From: Microbacterium paraoxydans
GTDB lineage: Bacteria; Actinomycetota; Actinomycetes; Actinomycetales; Microbacteriaceae
Direction of reading: 5' to 3'
Assembly (NCBI RefSeq): GCF_019056515.1
Contig: NZ_CP064873.1
Span: 1,736,001-1,800,000 of the forward strand
Length of the DNA: 64,000 nucleotides
The notes below the pieces were generated by a model. It did not search any database, had not been told where the DNA came from, and was given only the letters and a program-made list of their open reading frames with translations. The position numbers were made by a program, and so were the translations under genes. Position 1 is the stretch's first letter; each line of letters begins with the position of its first letter. Shown here in pieces: positions 9,963-22,861 of this stretch.

Positions 9963-11156
9963 TCAGAGCCCGGCAGCGCGCCGCAGCTCCTCGGCCCGGT
10001 CCGTCCGCTCCCACGTGAAGTTCGGCAGCTCCCGACCGAAGTGCCCGTACGCGGCCGTCTGCGCATAGATCGGCCGCAGCAGGTCGAGCTGCTCGATGAT
10101 GGCCTGCGGCCGGAGGTCGAACACCTCGTCGATGGCGCGGGTGATGACCTCGTCGGACACCCGTCCGGTGCCGAAGGTCTCCACGTACAGGCCGACGGGG
10201 CGGGCGACGCCGATCGCGTAGGCGACCTGCACCTCGAGGCGGTCGGCGAGGCCCGCGGCGACCGCGTTCTTGGCGACCCAGCGCGTCGCATAGGCGCCGG
10301 AGCGGTCGACCTTCGACGGGTCCTTGCCGCTGAAGGCACCACCGCCGTGCCGTGCGGCGCCGCCGTAGGTGTCGATGATGATCTTGCGGCCGGTGAGCCC
10401 GGCGTCTCCCTTGGGGCCGCCCGTGACGAAGGGGCCCGCGGGGTTGATGTAGTAGGTGACGTCGTCGAGGTCGAGGCCGGTCGTGGCGAGGACCGGATCG
10501 ATGACGTGCTCGCGGATCTGCGCCTTGAGGTCGTCCTGGGCGATGTCCGGGTTGTGCTGCGTGGACAGCACGACGGCGTCGACGGTCTTCGGGGTGAAGC
10601 CGTCGTAGCCGAGGGTGACCTGCGTCTTCCCGTCCGGGCGCAGGAAGGGCAGCAGCCCGCTGCGGCGCGCCTCGGTCAGCCGCTCGGCGATGCGGTGCGC
10701 GGTCCATGCGGCCATCGGCATGAGCTGCGGGGTCTCGTTGGTGGCGAACCCGAACATGATGCCCTGGTCCCCGGCGCCGAGGCCGTCGAGCGGATCGACC
10801 GACGAGCCGTCGCGGTGCTCCTGGGCGTTGTCGACCCCGTGGGCGATGTCGGTGGACTGCTCCCCCACCGAGACGCTGACGCCGCACGAGTCGCCGTCGA
10901 AGCCGGTGTCGGACGACGTGTAGCCGATGCCGTTCACGACCTGGCGGACGATCGTCGGGATGTCGACGTAGGCGTCGGTGCGGATCTCGCCGGCCACATG
11001 CACGAGCCCGGTCGTGACGAGCGTCTCGACCGCGACCCGGGAGGCCGGGTCCTTCGCGAGTAGTCCGTCGAGGATGCTGTCCGAGATCTGGTCGCAGATC
11101 TTGTCCGGATGCCCTTCGGTGACGGACTCGGACGTGAACAGACGCAGCGCGCTCAT
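9963..11156 (-). CDS. metK: S-adenosylmethionine synthetase
   Basis: Makes SAM from methionine and ATP. 397 residues from ATG 11156, which gives the canonical [19 protein letters not shown] start; the open frame extends 14 codons further but into non-coding sequence. Motifs: [12 protein letters not shown], the hexapeptide GAGDQG, and the P-loop-like [22 protein letters not shown]. In many actinobacteria coaBC lies between rpoZ and metK; here it does not. No SAM riboswitch is recognisable in the 88-nt upstream gap. Confidence 0.97.
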   Translation of the reverse strand: MSALRLFTSESVTEGHPDKICDQISDSILDGLLAKDPASRVAVETLVTTGLVHVAGEIRTDAYVDIPTIVRQVVNGIGYTSSDTGFDGDSCGVSVSVGEQSTDIAHGVDNAQEHRDGSSVDPLDGLGAGDQGIMFGFATNETPQLMPMAAWTAHRIAERLTEARRSGLLPFLRPDGKTQVTLGYDGFTPKTVDAVVLSTQHNPDIAQDDLKAQIREHVIDPVLATTGLDLDDVTYYINPAGPFVTGGPKGDAGLTGRKIIIDTYGGAARHGGGAFSGKDPSKVDRSGAYATRWVAKNAVAAGLADRLEVQVAYAIGVARPVGLYVETFGTGRVSDEVITRAIDEVFDLRPQAIIEQLDLLRPIYAQTAAYGHFGRELPNFTWERTDRAEELRRAAGL

Positions 11157-11206
11157 CGATGCTCCAGAACGGGGACGGACGGTGGGAGGGTGTGGCACCC
11201 ATTCTG

Positions 11207-11238
11207 GACCGCGCCACCGACGTCGGGGCGGCGCGGTC
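11207..11238 (-). terminator. GC-rich hairpin between rpoZ and metK
   Basis: A perfect 9-bp stem (GACCGCGCC/GGCGCGGTC) encloses a 14-nt loop that itself contains the 10-bp palindrome CCGACGTCGG. It begins just after the rpoZ stop. There is no T-run, so it may be an attenuator or a processing stem and not a classic intrinsic terminator. Confidence 0.45.
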
Positions 11239-11244
11239 GTCGAG

Positions 11245-11499
11245 TTACTCCGCGTGACGCAGGCGGAGCTTGTCCTCGTTGATCTCGTGCAGGGCGATGG
11301 TGAGCGGCTTGTCCTCGACCGAGGAGTCGACGAGCGGGCCCACGTTGTCGAAGAGGTTCCCCTCGTGCAGGTCGGAGTAGTAGTCGTTGATCTGACGGGC
11401 GCGCTTGGCCGCGTAGATCACGAGCTCGTACTTGGAGTCGACGCGCTCCAGCAGGTTGTCGATGGGGGGATCGATGATGCCGTTGTTGCGTCCGGCCAT
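11245..11499 (-). CDS. rpoZ: RNA polymerase omega subunit
   Basis: 84-residue omega subunit that stabilises beta' in RNA polymerase. Motifs: [26 protein letters not shown], the conserved helix contacting beta', and the C-terminal [18 protein letters not shown] typical of actinobacteria. Good Shine-Dalgarno (GGAGG) just upstream of ATG 11499. Sits directly downstream of gmk, the near-universal gmk-rpoZ order. Confidence 0.95.
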   Translation of the reverse strand: MAGRNNGIIDPPIDNLLERVDSKYELVIYAAKRARQINDYYSDLHEGNLFDNVGPLVDSSVEDKPLTIALHEINEDKLRLRHAE

Positions 11500-11560
11500 G
11501 GGTGGACCTCCTGATCAGGCGACGGGATTCGCCGCGAAGACGGTGCTGCGGGCGCGCGAC

Positions 11561-11581
11561 CCTTCGACGAGCTCAGGGACC
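11561..11581. repeat. Dispersed 21-bp repeat, variant copy
   Basis: CCTTCGACGAGCTCAGGGACC between gmk and rpoZ is a variant (AGG to GAG in the centre) of the element GGTCCCTGAGCCTGTCGAAGG, which also occurs at 56979-56999, 57001-57017 and inside thrS at 59168-59188. Here it is in reverse orientation and intergenic. Confidence 0.75.
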
Positions 11582-11608
11582 GGCGTGGTGCTCGACCCTG
11601 GAATCAGG

Positions 11609-12520
11609 TCAGCGCGCAGAGCTTGTAGACAAGTCTACGACCTCGCGAGCGGCGGTGGCGACGTCCTCGTTCACGATGAGGTGGTCGAACTCGTTCTGCG
11701 CCGCCAGCTCGACCTTCGCGGTCCGCAGCCGGCGGGCTCGCTCCTCGGCGTCCTCGGTGCCCCGGCCGACCAGTCGGTGCACCAGCTCGTCCCAGCTCGG
11801 CGGCAGAAGGAAGATGAGGGTCGCCGACGGCTCGGCCGCGCGCACCTGGCGCGCGCCCTGCAGGTCGATCTCCAGCAGCACCGTCTTCCCCTCGGCCAGG
11901 GCGGCGTCGATGGGAGCGCGCGGGGTGCCGTAGCGCGAGCGGTTGTGCACGACCGCGTATTCCAGCAGCTCGCCGTCGGCGATCAGGCGGTCGAACTCGG
12001 CGTCATCCACGAAGTAGTAGTGCACGCCGTCGATCTCGCCCGGGCGTGGAGGTCGGGTGGTCGCCGAGACGGACAGATGGATCTCGGGGTTGTTCTCGCG
12101 GATGTGCGCGGCGACGGTCCCCTTGCCTACGGCCGTGGGACCGGCGAGGACGAGCAGTCGGCTGCGCGCCCCGCGGGGCGCAGGTACGGGGAACCGGTCG
12201 TCCAGCCACTCCTCCAGCACCCGGCGCTGCCGGGCGCCCAGCCCGCCGAGCCGCTTGACCGGAGAGATGTGGAGCTGCTCCAGCACGCGGTCGCGCTTTC
12301 CCGCGCCGATCGCCGGGAGGGCCAGGAGGAAGTCGGTGATGCGCATGGACCCCTCGACCGAGTCGGGGTCCTCCGTCGCGCGATGCAGCACGGCCTGCGG
12401 GGTGACGACGCGCATCGTCAGATCCCGCTTGAGCGAAGCCCTGGCGCGTCGTCTCTCGACCGCACGGCGGGCGGCGGCGGCCCTGTCGACCTCGGGGACG
12501 GTGCGGCGTTCCTCAGCCAC
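11609..12520 (-). CDS. gmk: Fusion of actinobacterial integration host factor (mIHF) with guanylate kinase
   Basis: 303 residues, about 100 longer than ordinary guanylate kinase. Residues 120-303 are a normal GMP kinase: P-loop GPTAVGKGT (128-135), GMP-binding [13 protein letters not shown] and [20 protein letters not shown]. Residues about 13-110 match the actinobacterial nucleoid protein mIHF: an Ala/Arg-rich helix, [19 protein letters not shown] and the hallmark [20 protein letters not shown]. In mycobacteria mihF is a separate gene just upstream of gmk; here there is one uninterrupted frame. It probably both makes GDP and binds DNA. Its start overlaps the pyrF end by eight bases. Confidence 0.93.
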   Translation of the reverse strand: MAEERRTVPEVDRAAAARRAVERRRARASLKRDLTMRVVTPQAVLHRATEDPDSVEGSMRITDFLLALPAIGAGKRDRVLEQLHISPVKRLGGLGARQRRVLEEWLDDRFPVPAPRGARSRLLVLAGPTAVGKGTVAAHIRENNPEIHLSVSATTRPPRPGEIDGVHYYFVDDAEFDRLIADGELLEYAVVHNRSRYGTPRAPIDAALAEGKTVLLEIDLQGARQVRAAEPSATLIFLLPPSWDELVHRLVGRGTEDAEERARRLRTAKVELAAQNEFDHLIVNEDVATAAREVVDLSTSSAR

Positions 12521-13354
12521 GGCTGACCTCTCGATACTGGGCGGCGCGGTCGGCGATCGTCTCGGCGAGGGCCGCCGGGCCCGCGGAGAGGAGGCTGCGG
12601 CTCTCGCTCGCGATCACCGAGGCGGCCTGGGGGCCGAAGCGGCGGGCGAGATCCGCGGGAGTGGCGCCCTGCGCGCCGAAGCCGGGGGCGAGGATCGGGG
12701 CGACGGGCGCGAACGGCGCGAGGCCGGCCTCCGCCGCGTCCACGGTGGCGCCGATGACGAAGCCGAAACTCCCCCACTCCCCCGCGGGCGTCGCGGCGGC
12801 GTTCCGGCGCGACACCTCGGCGACCACGGCCGCGGACACGGTCTCGCCGTCCGCGGTCGTCGCGCGCTGCAGCACGGTCGCCTCGGGGTTGCTGGTCGCC
12901 GCGAGGACGAAGAGCCCCTTGCCGTGCTCCTCAGCCAGGGCGAACGCGCCCTCCAGCGCACCGACGCCGAGGTACGGGTTCACCGTCAGGGCGTCCGCCT
13001 CCAGAGGCGCACCGGCGGGCAGCCAGGCCTGCGCGTAATCCACCATCGTCGATCCGATGTCCCCGCGCTTGGCATCGGCGATCACGAGCAGTCCGGCCGC
13101 CCGCGCGGCGGCGAGCACGTCCTCCAGCGCGGCGAACCCAGCGGCGCCGTACCGCTCGAAGAACGACACCTGCGGCTTCACGACACCGACGCGACCGGCG
13201 GCCGCCTCGACGGTACGGAGCCCGAACTCCCGGACTCCGGCGGCGTCGGCGGTCAGCCCCCACGCCGCCAGCAGAGCGGCGTGGGGGTCGATGCCGACAC
13301 AGAGCGGACCGTGCGCCTCCAGAGCGGCGCGGGCTCGCCTGCCGAAGCGTTCCG

Positions 13355-13358
<4 letters not shown>
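12513..13358 (-). CDS. pyrF: Orotidine-5'-phosphate decarboxylase (type 2)
   Basis: Last step of UMP synthesis. 281 residues, the mycobacterial-type (type 2) enzyme, longer than E. coli PyrF. Motifs: [27 protein letters not shown] and the catalytic [10 protein letters not shown]. Its ATG (13358) overlaps the carB stop by four bases, and its end overlaps gmk, so UMP and GMP-kinase production are translationally linked. Confidence 0.95.
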
Positions 13359-16641
<3,283 letters not shown>

Positions 16642-16642
<1 letters not shown>

Positions 16643-17820
16643 TACTTTGCGTCCTTCTTGTTCGCGATGACCATGTCGCGGAAGCGGTCGAAGAGGTAGT
16701 TGGCGTCGTGCGGTCCGGCCGCCGCCTCGGGGTGGTACTGCACCGAGAAGGCGGGGATGTCGAGGGCGCGCAGGCCCTCCACGACGTTGTCGTTGAGGCC
16801 GACGTGGCTGACCTCGACCTTGCCGTAGCCGTGCGGGCTGTCGAAGGAGCCCTCCAGGGGCGCCTCGACGGCGAAGCCGTGGTTGTGCGCGGTGATCTCG
16901 ACCTTGCCCGTCTGCTTGTCCAGCACGGGCTGGTTGATGCCGCGGTGGCCGAACGGCAGCTTGTACGTGCCGAGACCCAGGGCCCGGCCGAGGAGCTGGT
17001 TGCCGAAGCAGATCCCGAAGAAGGGCAGCCCGTCGTCGAGGACCGCGCGCAGCAGTTCGACGTGGTCGCCCGACGCCGCGGGGTCGCCGGGACCGTTCGA
17101 GTAGAAGACGGCGACCGGCTCGATCGCCCGGATCTCGTCGATGCCCACGTCCTGCGGGAGGACGTGCACGTCGAACCCGCGGGCCGCGAGGTTGTCGATC
17201 GTCGCCTGCTTCACGCCGAGGTCGAGCACGGCGAGGTTGCCGATGCGCTCCCCCCTCGCCGGGGTGACGGTCGCGCTCTGGACGGACACCTGCGCGGAGA
17301 GGTTGAGGCCGGTCATCTCCGGGGCCTCGCGGACGATGCGCAGCTGCTCCTCCGGGTCGAGCTCCGCCTCCGCACCCGAGAAGATGCCGCCCCGCATGGA
17401 GCCGGCGGAGCGGATGTGGCGGGTAACCGCGCGCGTGTCGATGCCGCTGATGCCGACGATGCCGTCCTCGACGAGGACCTCGTCGAGAGAGGCGTTCGCC
17501 CGCCAGTTCGAGACGACGCGCGAGGGGTCTCGCACGATGTAGCCGGCGACCCAGATGCGGCGGGACTCGGTGTCCTCGTCGTTCATGCCGGTGTTGCCGA
17601 TGTGCGGGGCGGTCTGCAGGACGATCTGTCCGGCGTAGGACGGGTCGGTGATGGTCTCCTGGTATCCCGACATGCCGGTGGCGAACACGACCTCGCCGAG
17701 GGTGCGCCCGCGCGCGCCGTACGCGCGTCCGCGGTGTCGGGTGCCGTCCTCCAGGACGAGGACGGCGGGGTCGGGAAGGCGGGCCGCGGAGGCCTGCGGG
17801 GAGGAAGTCGAGAGGGTCAT
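16642..17820 (-). CDS. carA: Carbamoyl-phosphate synthase small (glutaminase) subunit
   Basis: Class I glutamine amidotransferase that supplies ammonia to CarB. 392 residues: N-terminal small-subunit domain with [16 protein letters not shown] and [19 protein letters not shown], then the amidotransferase domain with nucleophile Cys in [12 protein letters not shown] and the His/Glu pair in [11 protein letters not shown]. Overlaps the upstream PH-like gene by four bases and abuts carB. Confidence 0.97.
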
Positions 17821-18329
17821 GACGAGGCTCCTGTGTCAGGGGCGGCGGGGATGAGCCGCTGCAGGTCGGAGATGAGGGTCGGGAGGTCGCCGCCGGTGAG
17901 GCGCACATAGCTGTCGACGACGGTCGTGTCGTCGACGTGCCACGAGATGCGCACGAGCCCGCCGGGCTCCACGACGCGATCGATGGTGACGGTCGCGCGG
18001 TCGATGGAGACGAGGCGGTCGGCGGCGAGGAAGACGGTGGGGGCACCGTCCAGGGCCAGCGCGATGCCGCGGTCGGTCACAGCCAGCTCGCCGCGTGCGC
18101 GGAACGCCAGCGGGGTGATCGCGAGCCGTTCGAGGGGCTGCTCGTGCCGAGTTGTGGACACGTAGAGCACCTCGTCGCGGCGCGTCACCTCCGCGTGCTC
18201 CGGCACCCCGAGCGGGGCCGTGTACGCGGCATCGCGCCGCACTCGTCGTCGCCAGGCGAACAGCATCGAGAGCAGGATCAGCAGCGCGACGGCGATGATG
18301 ATCGCGACCGCGAGGTCCCGTGCGCTCAT
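17817..18329 (-). CDS. Single-pass membrane protein with PH-like domain, pyr operon
   Basis: 170 residues: one N-terminal membrane segment (about 5-26), a basic stretch RRRVRRD, then a soluble beta-rich domain. It corresponds to the conserved gene between pyrC and carA in actinobacterial pyr operons (the Rv1382 position in M. tuberculosis), annotated as a PH-like domain protein of unknown function. ATG 18329 overlaps the pyrC stop and its stop overlaps carA, so it is made in step with the pathway enzymes. It could tether or tune pathway enzymes at the membrane, but this is inference only. Confidence 0.85.
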   Translation of the reverse strand: MSARDLAVAIIIAVALLILLSMLFAWRRRVRRDAAYTAPLGVPEHAEVTRRDEVLYVSTTRHEQPLERLAITPLAFRARGELAVTDRGIALALDGAPTVFLAADRLVSIDRATVTIDRVVEPGGLVRISWHVDDTTVVDSYVRLTGGDLPTLISDLQRLIPAAPDTGASS

Positions 18330-19630
18330 GCGCCGAGCTCCTCGACGACGGCGCCGCCGTCGACCGTGAGGACGCCGCCGTGCACGGTGTACTCCACGCG
18401 GCCCGGCAGGGCGCGGCCCAGGTAGGGCGAGTTCACGCTGCGCCCGTGCAGGTCCGCGGCGGTGAACACACCGTCGACCGCGGGGTCGTACAGCGTGATG
18501 TGCGCGGGCTGCCCGGCTTCGAGCGGCGTGCCGTGGCCGGAGAGCCGGCCGATGCGGGCGGGCGTCGCGCTCATGACCCGGGCCACGTCGGCCCAGCCGA
18601 TCAGGCCGGTCTGCACCATCGACTGGTGCACGACCCGCAGGGCGCTCTCCAGACCGACCATGCCGTTCGCGGCGGCCTGCCACTCGCACGCCTTGTGCTC
18701 GCTGGGGTGCGGTGCGTGGTCGGTCGCGACGATGTCGATCGTGCCGTCGGCCAGGCCCTCCCGGACCGCGAGGACGTCCTCCTCGCGGCGCAGCGGCGGG
18801 TTGACCTTGAACCGCGCGTCGTAGCCGCGGACGAGTTCGTCCGTGAGCAGCAGGTGGTGCGGCGTGACCTCCGCCGTCACGTTGACACCGCGCTTCTTGG
18901 CCCAGCGGATGATGTCCACCGAGCCTGCCGTCGACAGGTGGCACACGTGCAGCCGCGAGCCGACGTGCTCGGCGAGGAGCACGTCGCGGGCGATGATCGA
19001 CTCCTCGGCGACCGCCGGCCACCCGGCCAGCCCGAGCTCGGCCGAGACGGTGCCCTCGTTCATCTGGGCGCCCTCGGTGAGTCTCGGGTCCTGCGCATGC
19101 TGGGCGATGACGCCGTCGAAGGACTTCACGTACTCCAGAGCCCGGCGCATGATCAGCGGATCCCACACGCAGAAGCCGTCGTCGCTGAAGACCCGAACCT
19201 GGGCACGGGAGGTGGCCATGGCGCCCAGCTCGGCGAGGCGCTCGCCCTTCTGCCCCACCGTGACGGCGCCGATCGGCTGCACGGTCGCGTAGCCGGCCGC
19301 CTCGCCGAGGGCGAGCTCCTGCTCGACCACGCCCGCCGTGTCGGCGACCGGGGAGGTGTTCGGCATCGCGAACACGGCGGTGAACCCGCCCGCGGCGGCC
19401 GCTCTGGTGCCGGTGAGGATCGTCTCGGAGGCCTCGAACCCCGGCTCGCGCAGGTGGGTGTGCAGGTCGACGAGGCCCGGCAGCGCGACCAGGCCCGCGG
19501 CGTCGATCACCCGCGCGCCGGTGCGGGTGAGCCCCGTCCCGACCTCGGCGATGACGCCGTCCTCGATGATGATGTCGGCGCCGTCCGCGCCGAGCAGCTG
19601 TGCACCGGTGATGACGAGGGTCTCGCTCAC
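18326..19630 (-). CDS. pyrC: Dihydroorotase (type I)
   Basis: Zinc amidohydrolase cyclising carbamoyl aspartate to dihydroorotate. 434 residues, type I length. Metal motif [10 protein letters not shown] near residue 58, substrate-binding AMPNTSP, further zinc ligands HVCHLST and the catalytic ATDHAPH. Overlaps pyrB upstream and the PH-like gene downstream by ATGA-type junctions. Type I DHOases often act together with PyrB, consistent with adjacency. Confidence 0.96.
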   Translation of the reverse strand: MSETLVITGAQLLGADGADIIIEDGVIAEVGTGLTRTGARVIDAAGLVALPGLVDLHTHLREPGFEASETILTGTRAAAAGGFTAVFAMPNTSPVADTAGVVEQELALGEAAGYATVQPIGAVTVGQKGERLAELGAMATSRAQVRVFSDDGFCVWDPLIMRRALEYVKSFDGVIAQHAQDPRLTEGAQMNEGTVSAELGLAGWPAVAEESIIARDVLLAEHVGSRLHVCHLSTAGSVDIIRWAKKRGVNVTAEVTPHHLLLTDELVRGYDARFKVNPPLRREEDVLAVREGLADGTIDIVATDHAPHPSEHKACEWQAAANGMVGLESALRVVHQSMVQTGLIGWADVARVMSATPARIGRLSGHGTPLEAGQPAHITLYDPAVDGVFTAADLHGRSVNSPYLGRALPGRVEYTVHGGVLTVDGGAVVEELGA

Positions 19631-20592
19631 AGGTCTCCCCCTCGTTCGTCGTCTCGTTCTCCTGCCAGCAGCAGGTACAGCACCGCCATGCGCACGGAGA
19701 CCCCGTTCGACACCTGTTCCAGCACCGTCGAACGGGGGGAATCGGCAGCTTCGGAGGAGATCTCCAGTCCCCGGTTCATGGGTCCGGGGTGCAGGACAAT
19801 GCTACCGCCCGGCAGAGCCGCCACGCGCCGTGCGTCCAGGCCCCACCGGCGCGAATACTCCCGCTCAGTCGGGAAATACGCCGCGTTCATCCGCTCGAGC
19901 TGGATGCGCAGCATCATCACGGCGTCCGGCCCCTCCGCGAGGGCTTCGTCCAGGTCGTAGACCACGCGGACCGGCCATAGGGACACGTTCTGCGGAACCA
20001 GGGTCGGCGGCGACACGAGCGTGACCTCGGCGCCGAGCGTGGTGAGCAGCCAGACGTTGGAGCGCGCCACGCGGGAGTGCAGCACGTCGCCGACGATCGT
20101 CACCCGGAGACCGGAGAGGTCGCGTCCGCGGCTCTCCGCACCGAAGCAACGCTTGCGGATGGTGAAGGCGTCGAGGAGCGCCTGAGTGGGGTGCTCGTGC
20201 GTGCCGTCGCCCGCGTTCACGACGCCGGCGGAGATCCAGCCGCTCGTGGCGAGCGTCTGCGGGGCGCCGGAGCCGGGGTGCCGCACGACGACCGCGTCGG
20301 CGCCGATCGCCTCGAGCGTCTGCGCGGTGTCCTTCAGGCTCTCGCCCTTGGAGACGCTGGAGCCCTTGGCGGCGAAGTTGATGACGTCGGCGGACAGGCG
20401 CTTCGCGGCGGCCTCGAAGGAGATGCGGGTGCGCGTGGAGTCCTCGAAGAAGAGGTTCACGACGGTCTTCCCGCGGAGCGTCGGGAGCTTCTTGACCTCG
20501 CGGGACTGGGTGTCGGCCATGTCCTCCGCGACATCGAGGATGCGCAGGGCGGTCGCTCTGTCGAGCGTGCGGGTGTCGAGGAGATGCCTCAT
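19627..20592 (-). CDS. pyrB: Aspartate carbamoyltransferase catalytic chain
   Basis: Condenses aspartate and carbamoyl phosphate. 321 residues. Motifs: carbamoyl-phosphate loop [16 protein letters not shown], the mobile-loop segment [24 protein letters not shown], and the C-terminal HPGPMNRG. No pyrI is adjacent, so regulation is probably by PyrR and through CarB, not by an ATCase regulatory chain. Confidence 0.96.
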   Translation of the reverse strand: MRHLLDTRTLDRATALRILDVAEDMADTQSREVKKLPTLRGKTVVNLFFEDSTRTRISFEAAAKRLSADVINFAAKGSSVSKGESLKDTAQTLEAIGADAVVVRHPGSGAPQTLATSGWISAGVVNAGDGTHEHPTQALLDAFTIRKRCFGAESRGRDLSGLRVTIVGDVLHSRVARSNVWLLTTLGAEVTLVSPPTLVPQNVSLWPVRVVYDLDEALAEGPDAVMMLRIQLERMNAAYFPTEREYSRRWGLDARRVAALPGGSIVLHPGPMNRGLEISSEAADSPRSTVLEQVSNGVSVRMAVLYLLLAGERDDERGGDL

Positions 20593-21119
20593 TCGCCGAT
20601 CGTCACCTCCTCGGCGCCGTCGTTCTCGAACAGACGCACGTTGACGCGCTCGGTGCGCGCGGACGGGATGTTCTTGCCGACGAAGTCGGGGCGGATGGGA
20701 AGCTCCCGGTGTCCGCGGTCGATGAGGATCGCGAGCCGCACGACGGCGGGACGGCCGATCGACTGCAGGGCGTCGAGCGCGGCGCGGATGCTCCGGCCGG
20801 AGAACAGGACGTCGTCGACGAGGACGACCGTCTTCCCGTCGATGCCGCCCGCGGGGATCTCCGTCGGCTGCGGCGATCGCGTCGGGTGCTTGGCGAGGTC
20901 ATCGCGGAAGAGCGTCACGTCGAGGGATCCGACGGGGACGGAGACCTGCGCGATCTCGCTGATCAGCGCGGCGAGCCGGTGGCCCAGCGTCACGCCGCGG
21001 GTCGGGATGCCCAGCAGGACGAGGTCGTCGGCCCCGCGATTGGACTCGAGGATCTCGTGCGCGATCCGGGTCAGCGCTCGTGAGATGTCGGCTTGGTGCA
21101 GCACAGTGCGCACACCCAT
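20589..21119 (-). CDS. pyrR: Pyrimidine operon regulator PyrR
   Basis: RNA-binding regulator with weak uracil phosphoribosyltransferase activity. 176 residues from ATG 21119. This start is chosen over ATG 21143 because AGAAGGGAG lies about 7 nt upstream and the product then begins [16 protein letters not shown], as in homologues. PRPP-binding motif [18 protein letters not shown]. First gene of the pyr operon, with a PyrR-type RNA site over its own ribosome binding site, so autoregulation by UMP-PyrR is expected. Confidence 0.94.
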   Translation of the reverse strand: MGVRTVLHQADISRALTRIAHEILESNRGADDLVLLGIPTRGVTLGHRLAALISEIAQVSVPVGSLDVTLFRDDLAKHPTRSPQPTEIPAGGIDGKTVVLVDDVLFSGRSIRAALDALQSIGRPAVVRLAILIDRGHRELPIRPDFVGKNIPSARTERVNVRLFENDGAEEVTIGE

Positions 21120-21128
21120 CAGCCGCTC

Positions 21129-21150
21129 CCTTCTCCGCCTCACAGGACGG
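21129..21150 (-). promoter_or_regulatory. PyrR-binding RNA site overlapping the pyrR ribosome binding site
   Basis: The leader reads CCGTCCTGTGAGGCGG then AGAAGG on the minus strand: a CCG/CGG-closed hairpin whose loop has the UCC-x-G-x-GAGG pattern of PyrR-binding loops, immediately followed by the Shine-Dalgarno. In mycobacteria this arrangement is known to give translational repression by UMP-bound PyrR. No attenuator terminator is visible, which favours the translational mode. Confidence 0.7.
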
Positions 21151-21173
21151 TGTTAAAGGTTGCTTGTGATCTC

Positions 21174-21179
21174 AGTCTA
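21174..21179 (-). promoter_or_regulatory. Candidate -10 (TAGACT) of the pyr operon
   Basis: CGATAGACTGAG on the minus strand, 54 nt upstream of the pyrR ATG. A start site near 21167 would give a leader just long enough to contain the PyrR site. No convincing -35. Confidence 0.45.
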
Positions 21180-21203
21180 TCGGAGCGCTCAGGCCTCCGC
21201 AGA

Positions 21204-22781
21204 TCAGCTCGCCTCGCGGAGCACCGGATCCGTCACGTCGTCGATCTTCGAGGAACGGATCGGGTGGCCGCTCGTGGAGAGGCAGCGTCCGGTCTTCAGG
21301 TCCCACTTCCAGTCGTGCATGCTGCACGTGAGGATGCCGTCCTCGTCAACCTTCCCCGTCTTGGTGAGGTCGGCGCGCAGGTGCGGGCAGCGGCGCTGGA
21401 CGACCCAGTCGCCGATCTCCGCGTCCTCGGTCTGGTCGGTCTGCTCCTGGTACCAGTTCTCGACGTACTCGATCCGGTCGACCGAGAGGCACTTCAGGAA
21501 CGTGGTGAGGAACTCGTTGAACTTGCCGCTGCGGCCGACCGAGAACTGCATCGACAGGAAGATCGAGTTCGACCAGTCGATCTCGTGGTCGCGGATGTTC
21601 GTCGAGACGAGGTCGGCCGGGATCGTGTACCAGTACACGCACTCCTCCCCCGCGTACTCGCGGACCTTGGCGCGCGGGAAGTCGACCACCATGTCCAGCT
21701 CCCCGATGCGGAAGCGGACGTGCCCGCCGACCCCGAGGCGGATGGTGCGCGACTTCTTCAGCAGCGGCTCCCACCACTCCTTGATCGCGGCCAGCATCTC
21801 GTCCGGCGGGATGATCTCGGCGCGCGAGGCCTCCTCGTCGCGGATCTCCTGCTGGCGGGTCGCGCGCTGCTCCTCCAGGTACTCCCACTTCTCGTCGAAG
21901 ATGTGGGCGAGCTCGGCCTCGGTGTAGAGCGTCTGCTCGGTGGTCACCGCACCGCCGTCGATCGTGACGAGCGTGCCGGGGACGAAGAGCTGCCCGTCGT
22001 ACTTCGGGGCCAGCTCCTTCATGTGCGCGATGAACTGCTTCTGGTCCGTGAAGATGGACTCGCCGTTGCGGCCCATCCCGTTGAAGTCGAAGAGGTCGTC
22101 GCGGAGGAACATGGGCGGACCCGCCATCGGGAAGACGTGCGGAGCGTCGACCTTCTCGATGTAGTACATCGCGCGCTTGTTCTGCGCCTCGCGCTTGAGG
22201 CGGGCGAAGTTCTGCTTCGCGTCCAGCGGCAGGTCGTAGACCATGGGCCACCAGATCGCCCCGGAGACCTGCGTGAAGTAGGCGTCGGGCTTCCCGAAGT
22301 GCAGCAGCTTGTCGAGATCGAGCGGGTGCGAGTCGTTCTGGTTCAGCATCGAGCCCGTGCCGTCGTCCACGCTGAGCGACGAGTCGCCGATCGGGCCGTC
22401 GCTCGGTGCGCGCAGCGGGGTGATCATCATCTTGAGCGCCCCGCGCTCGATGATCTCGCCGGCGGGCGCGTAGGTGATGTTCGTGTAGCCGAGCGCCCGG
22501 ATGTCCTGCTCCAGGTCGTCGATCGGATACTCCGGCAGGAGCACCTCGATGTCCTTGCGGATGTACCGCTCCAGGAGCGCCGGGTCGAAGTGGTCGCGGT
22601 GCCGGTGCGAGATGTAGAGGAAGTCGGCTTCACGACCGTAGCGCTCCCAGTCGAGCGCGCGGTTGTCCGGGAACGGGAACCAGGACCCGAAGAAGGACGG
22701 GCCGAGCACCGGGTCGCAGATGATGTTGCCGCCCACCGTCTCGATGAACATGCCGGCGTGGCCGAGTCCCGTGATCCGCAT
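21204..22781 (-). CDS. MBL-fold hydrolase fused to a C-terminal Rieske [2Fe-2S] domain
   Basis: 525 residues. N-terminal metallo-beta-lactamase fold with SHRHRDH giving HxHxDH at 59-64 (UlaG-like), a long middle region rich in charged helices (about 290-420), and a C-terminal Rieske site: C465-P-H467 and C486-S-M-H489. CMP-N-acetylneuraminate hydroxylases combine the same two folds but with the Rieske domain first, so this is a related architecture in reverse order. It is probably an iron-sulfur oxygenase or oxidoreductase of unknown substrate. Neighbours (pyr operon and a SNF2 helicase) give no clue. Not an operon partner of pyrR: 84 nt gap with the pyr promoter. Confidence 0.85.
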   Translation of the reverse strand: MRITGLGHAGMFIETVGGNIICDPVLGPSFFGSWFPFPDNRALDWERYGREADFLYISHRHRDHFDPALLERYIRKDIEVLLPEYPIDDLEQDIRALGYTNITYAPAGEIIERGALKMMITPLRAPSDGPIGDSSLSVDDGTGSMLNQNDSHPLDLDKLLHFGKPDAYFTQVSGAIWWPMVYDLPLDAKQNFARLKREAQNKRAMYYIEKVDAPHVFPMAGPPMFLRDDLFDFNGMGRNGESIFTDQKQFIAHMKELAPKYDGQLFVPGTLVTIDGGAVTTEQTLYTEAELAHIFDEKWEYLEEQRATRQQEIRDEEASRAEIIPPDEMLAAIKEWWEPLLKKSRTIRLGVGGHVRFRIGELDMVVDFPRAKVREYAGEECVYWYTIPADLVSTNIRDHEIDWSNSIFLSMQFSVGRSGKFNEFLTTFLKCLSVDRIEYVENWYQEQTDQTEDAEIGDWVVQRRCPHLRADLTKTGKVDEDGILTCSMHDWKWDLKTGRCLSTSGHPIRSSKIDDVTDPVLREAS

Positions 22782-22809
22782 TGCATTCCTCTCGAAGATG
22801 AACCGTTCG

Positions 22810-22815
22810 ATTGTA
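22810..22815 (-). promoter_or_regulatory. Candidate -10 (TACAAT) of the MBL-Rieske gene
   Basis: GGTACAATCG on the minus strand, five of six matches to TATAAT, 29 nt before the ATG at 22781. No clear -35. A GC-rich 6-bp stem (22834-22852) lies just upstream and could end the helicase transcript. Confidence 0.4.
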
Positions 22816-22861
22816 CCGACGGCTCCCTGAGCTCCCGGCGGGACGGGCCGGGGAAAACGGT

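Noticed and set aside
11157..11206. SAM riboswitch upstream of metK.
   Set aside because: The gap is too short and lacks the SAM-I or SAM-IV core patterns.
22834..22852. Hairpin (CCCGGC/GCCGGG) as a definite terminator after the SNF2 gene.
   Set aside because: It lies upstream of the next promoter but before the end of the SNF2 frame in the wrong order for its transcript (SNF2 ends at 22862, and 22834-22852 follows it by only 10 nt); no T-run follows, so I kept it as a note only.
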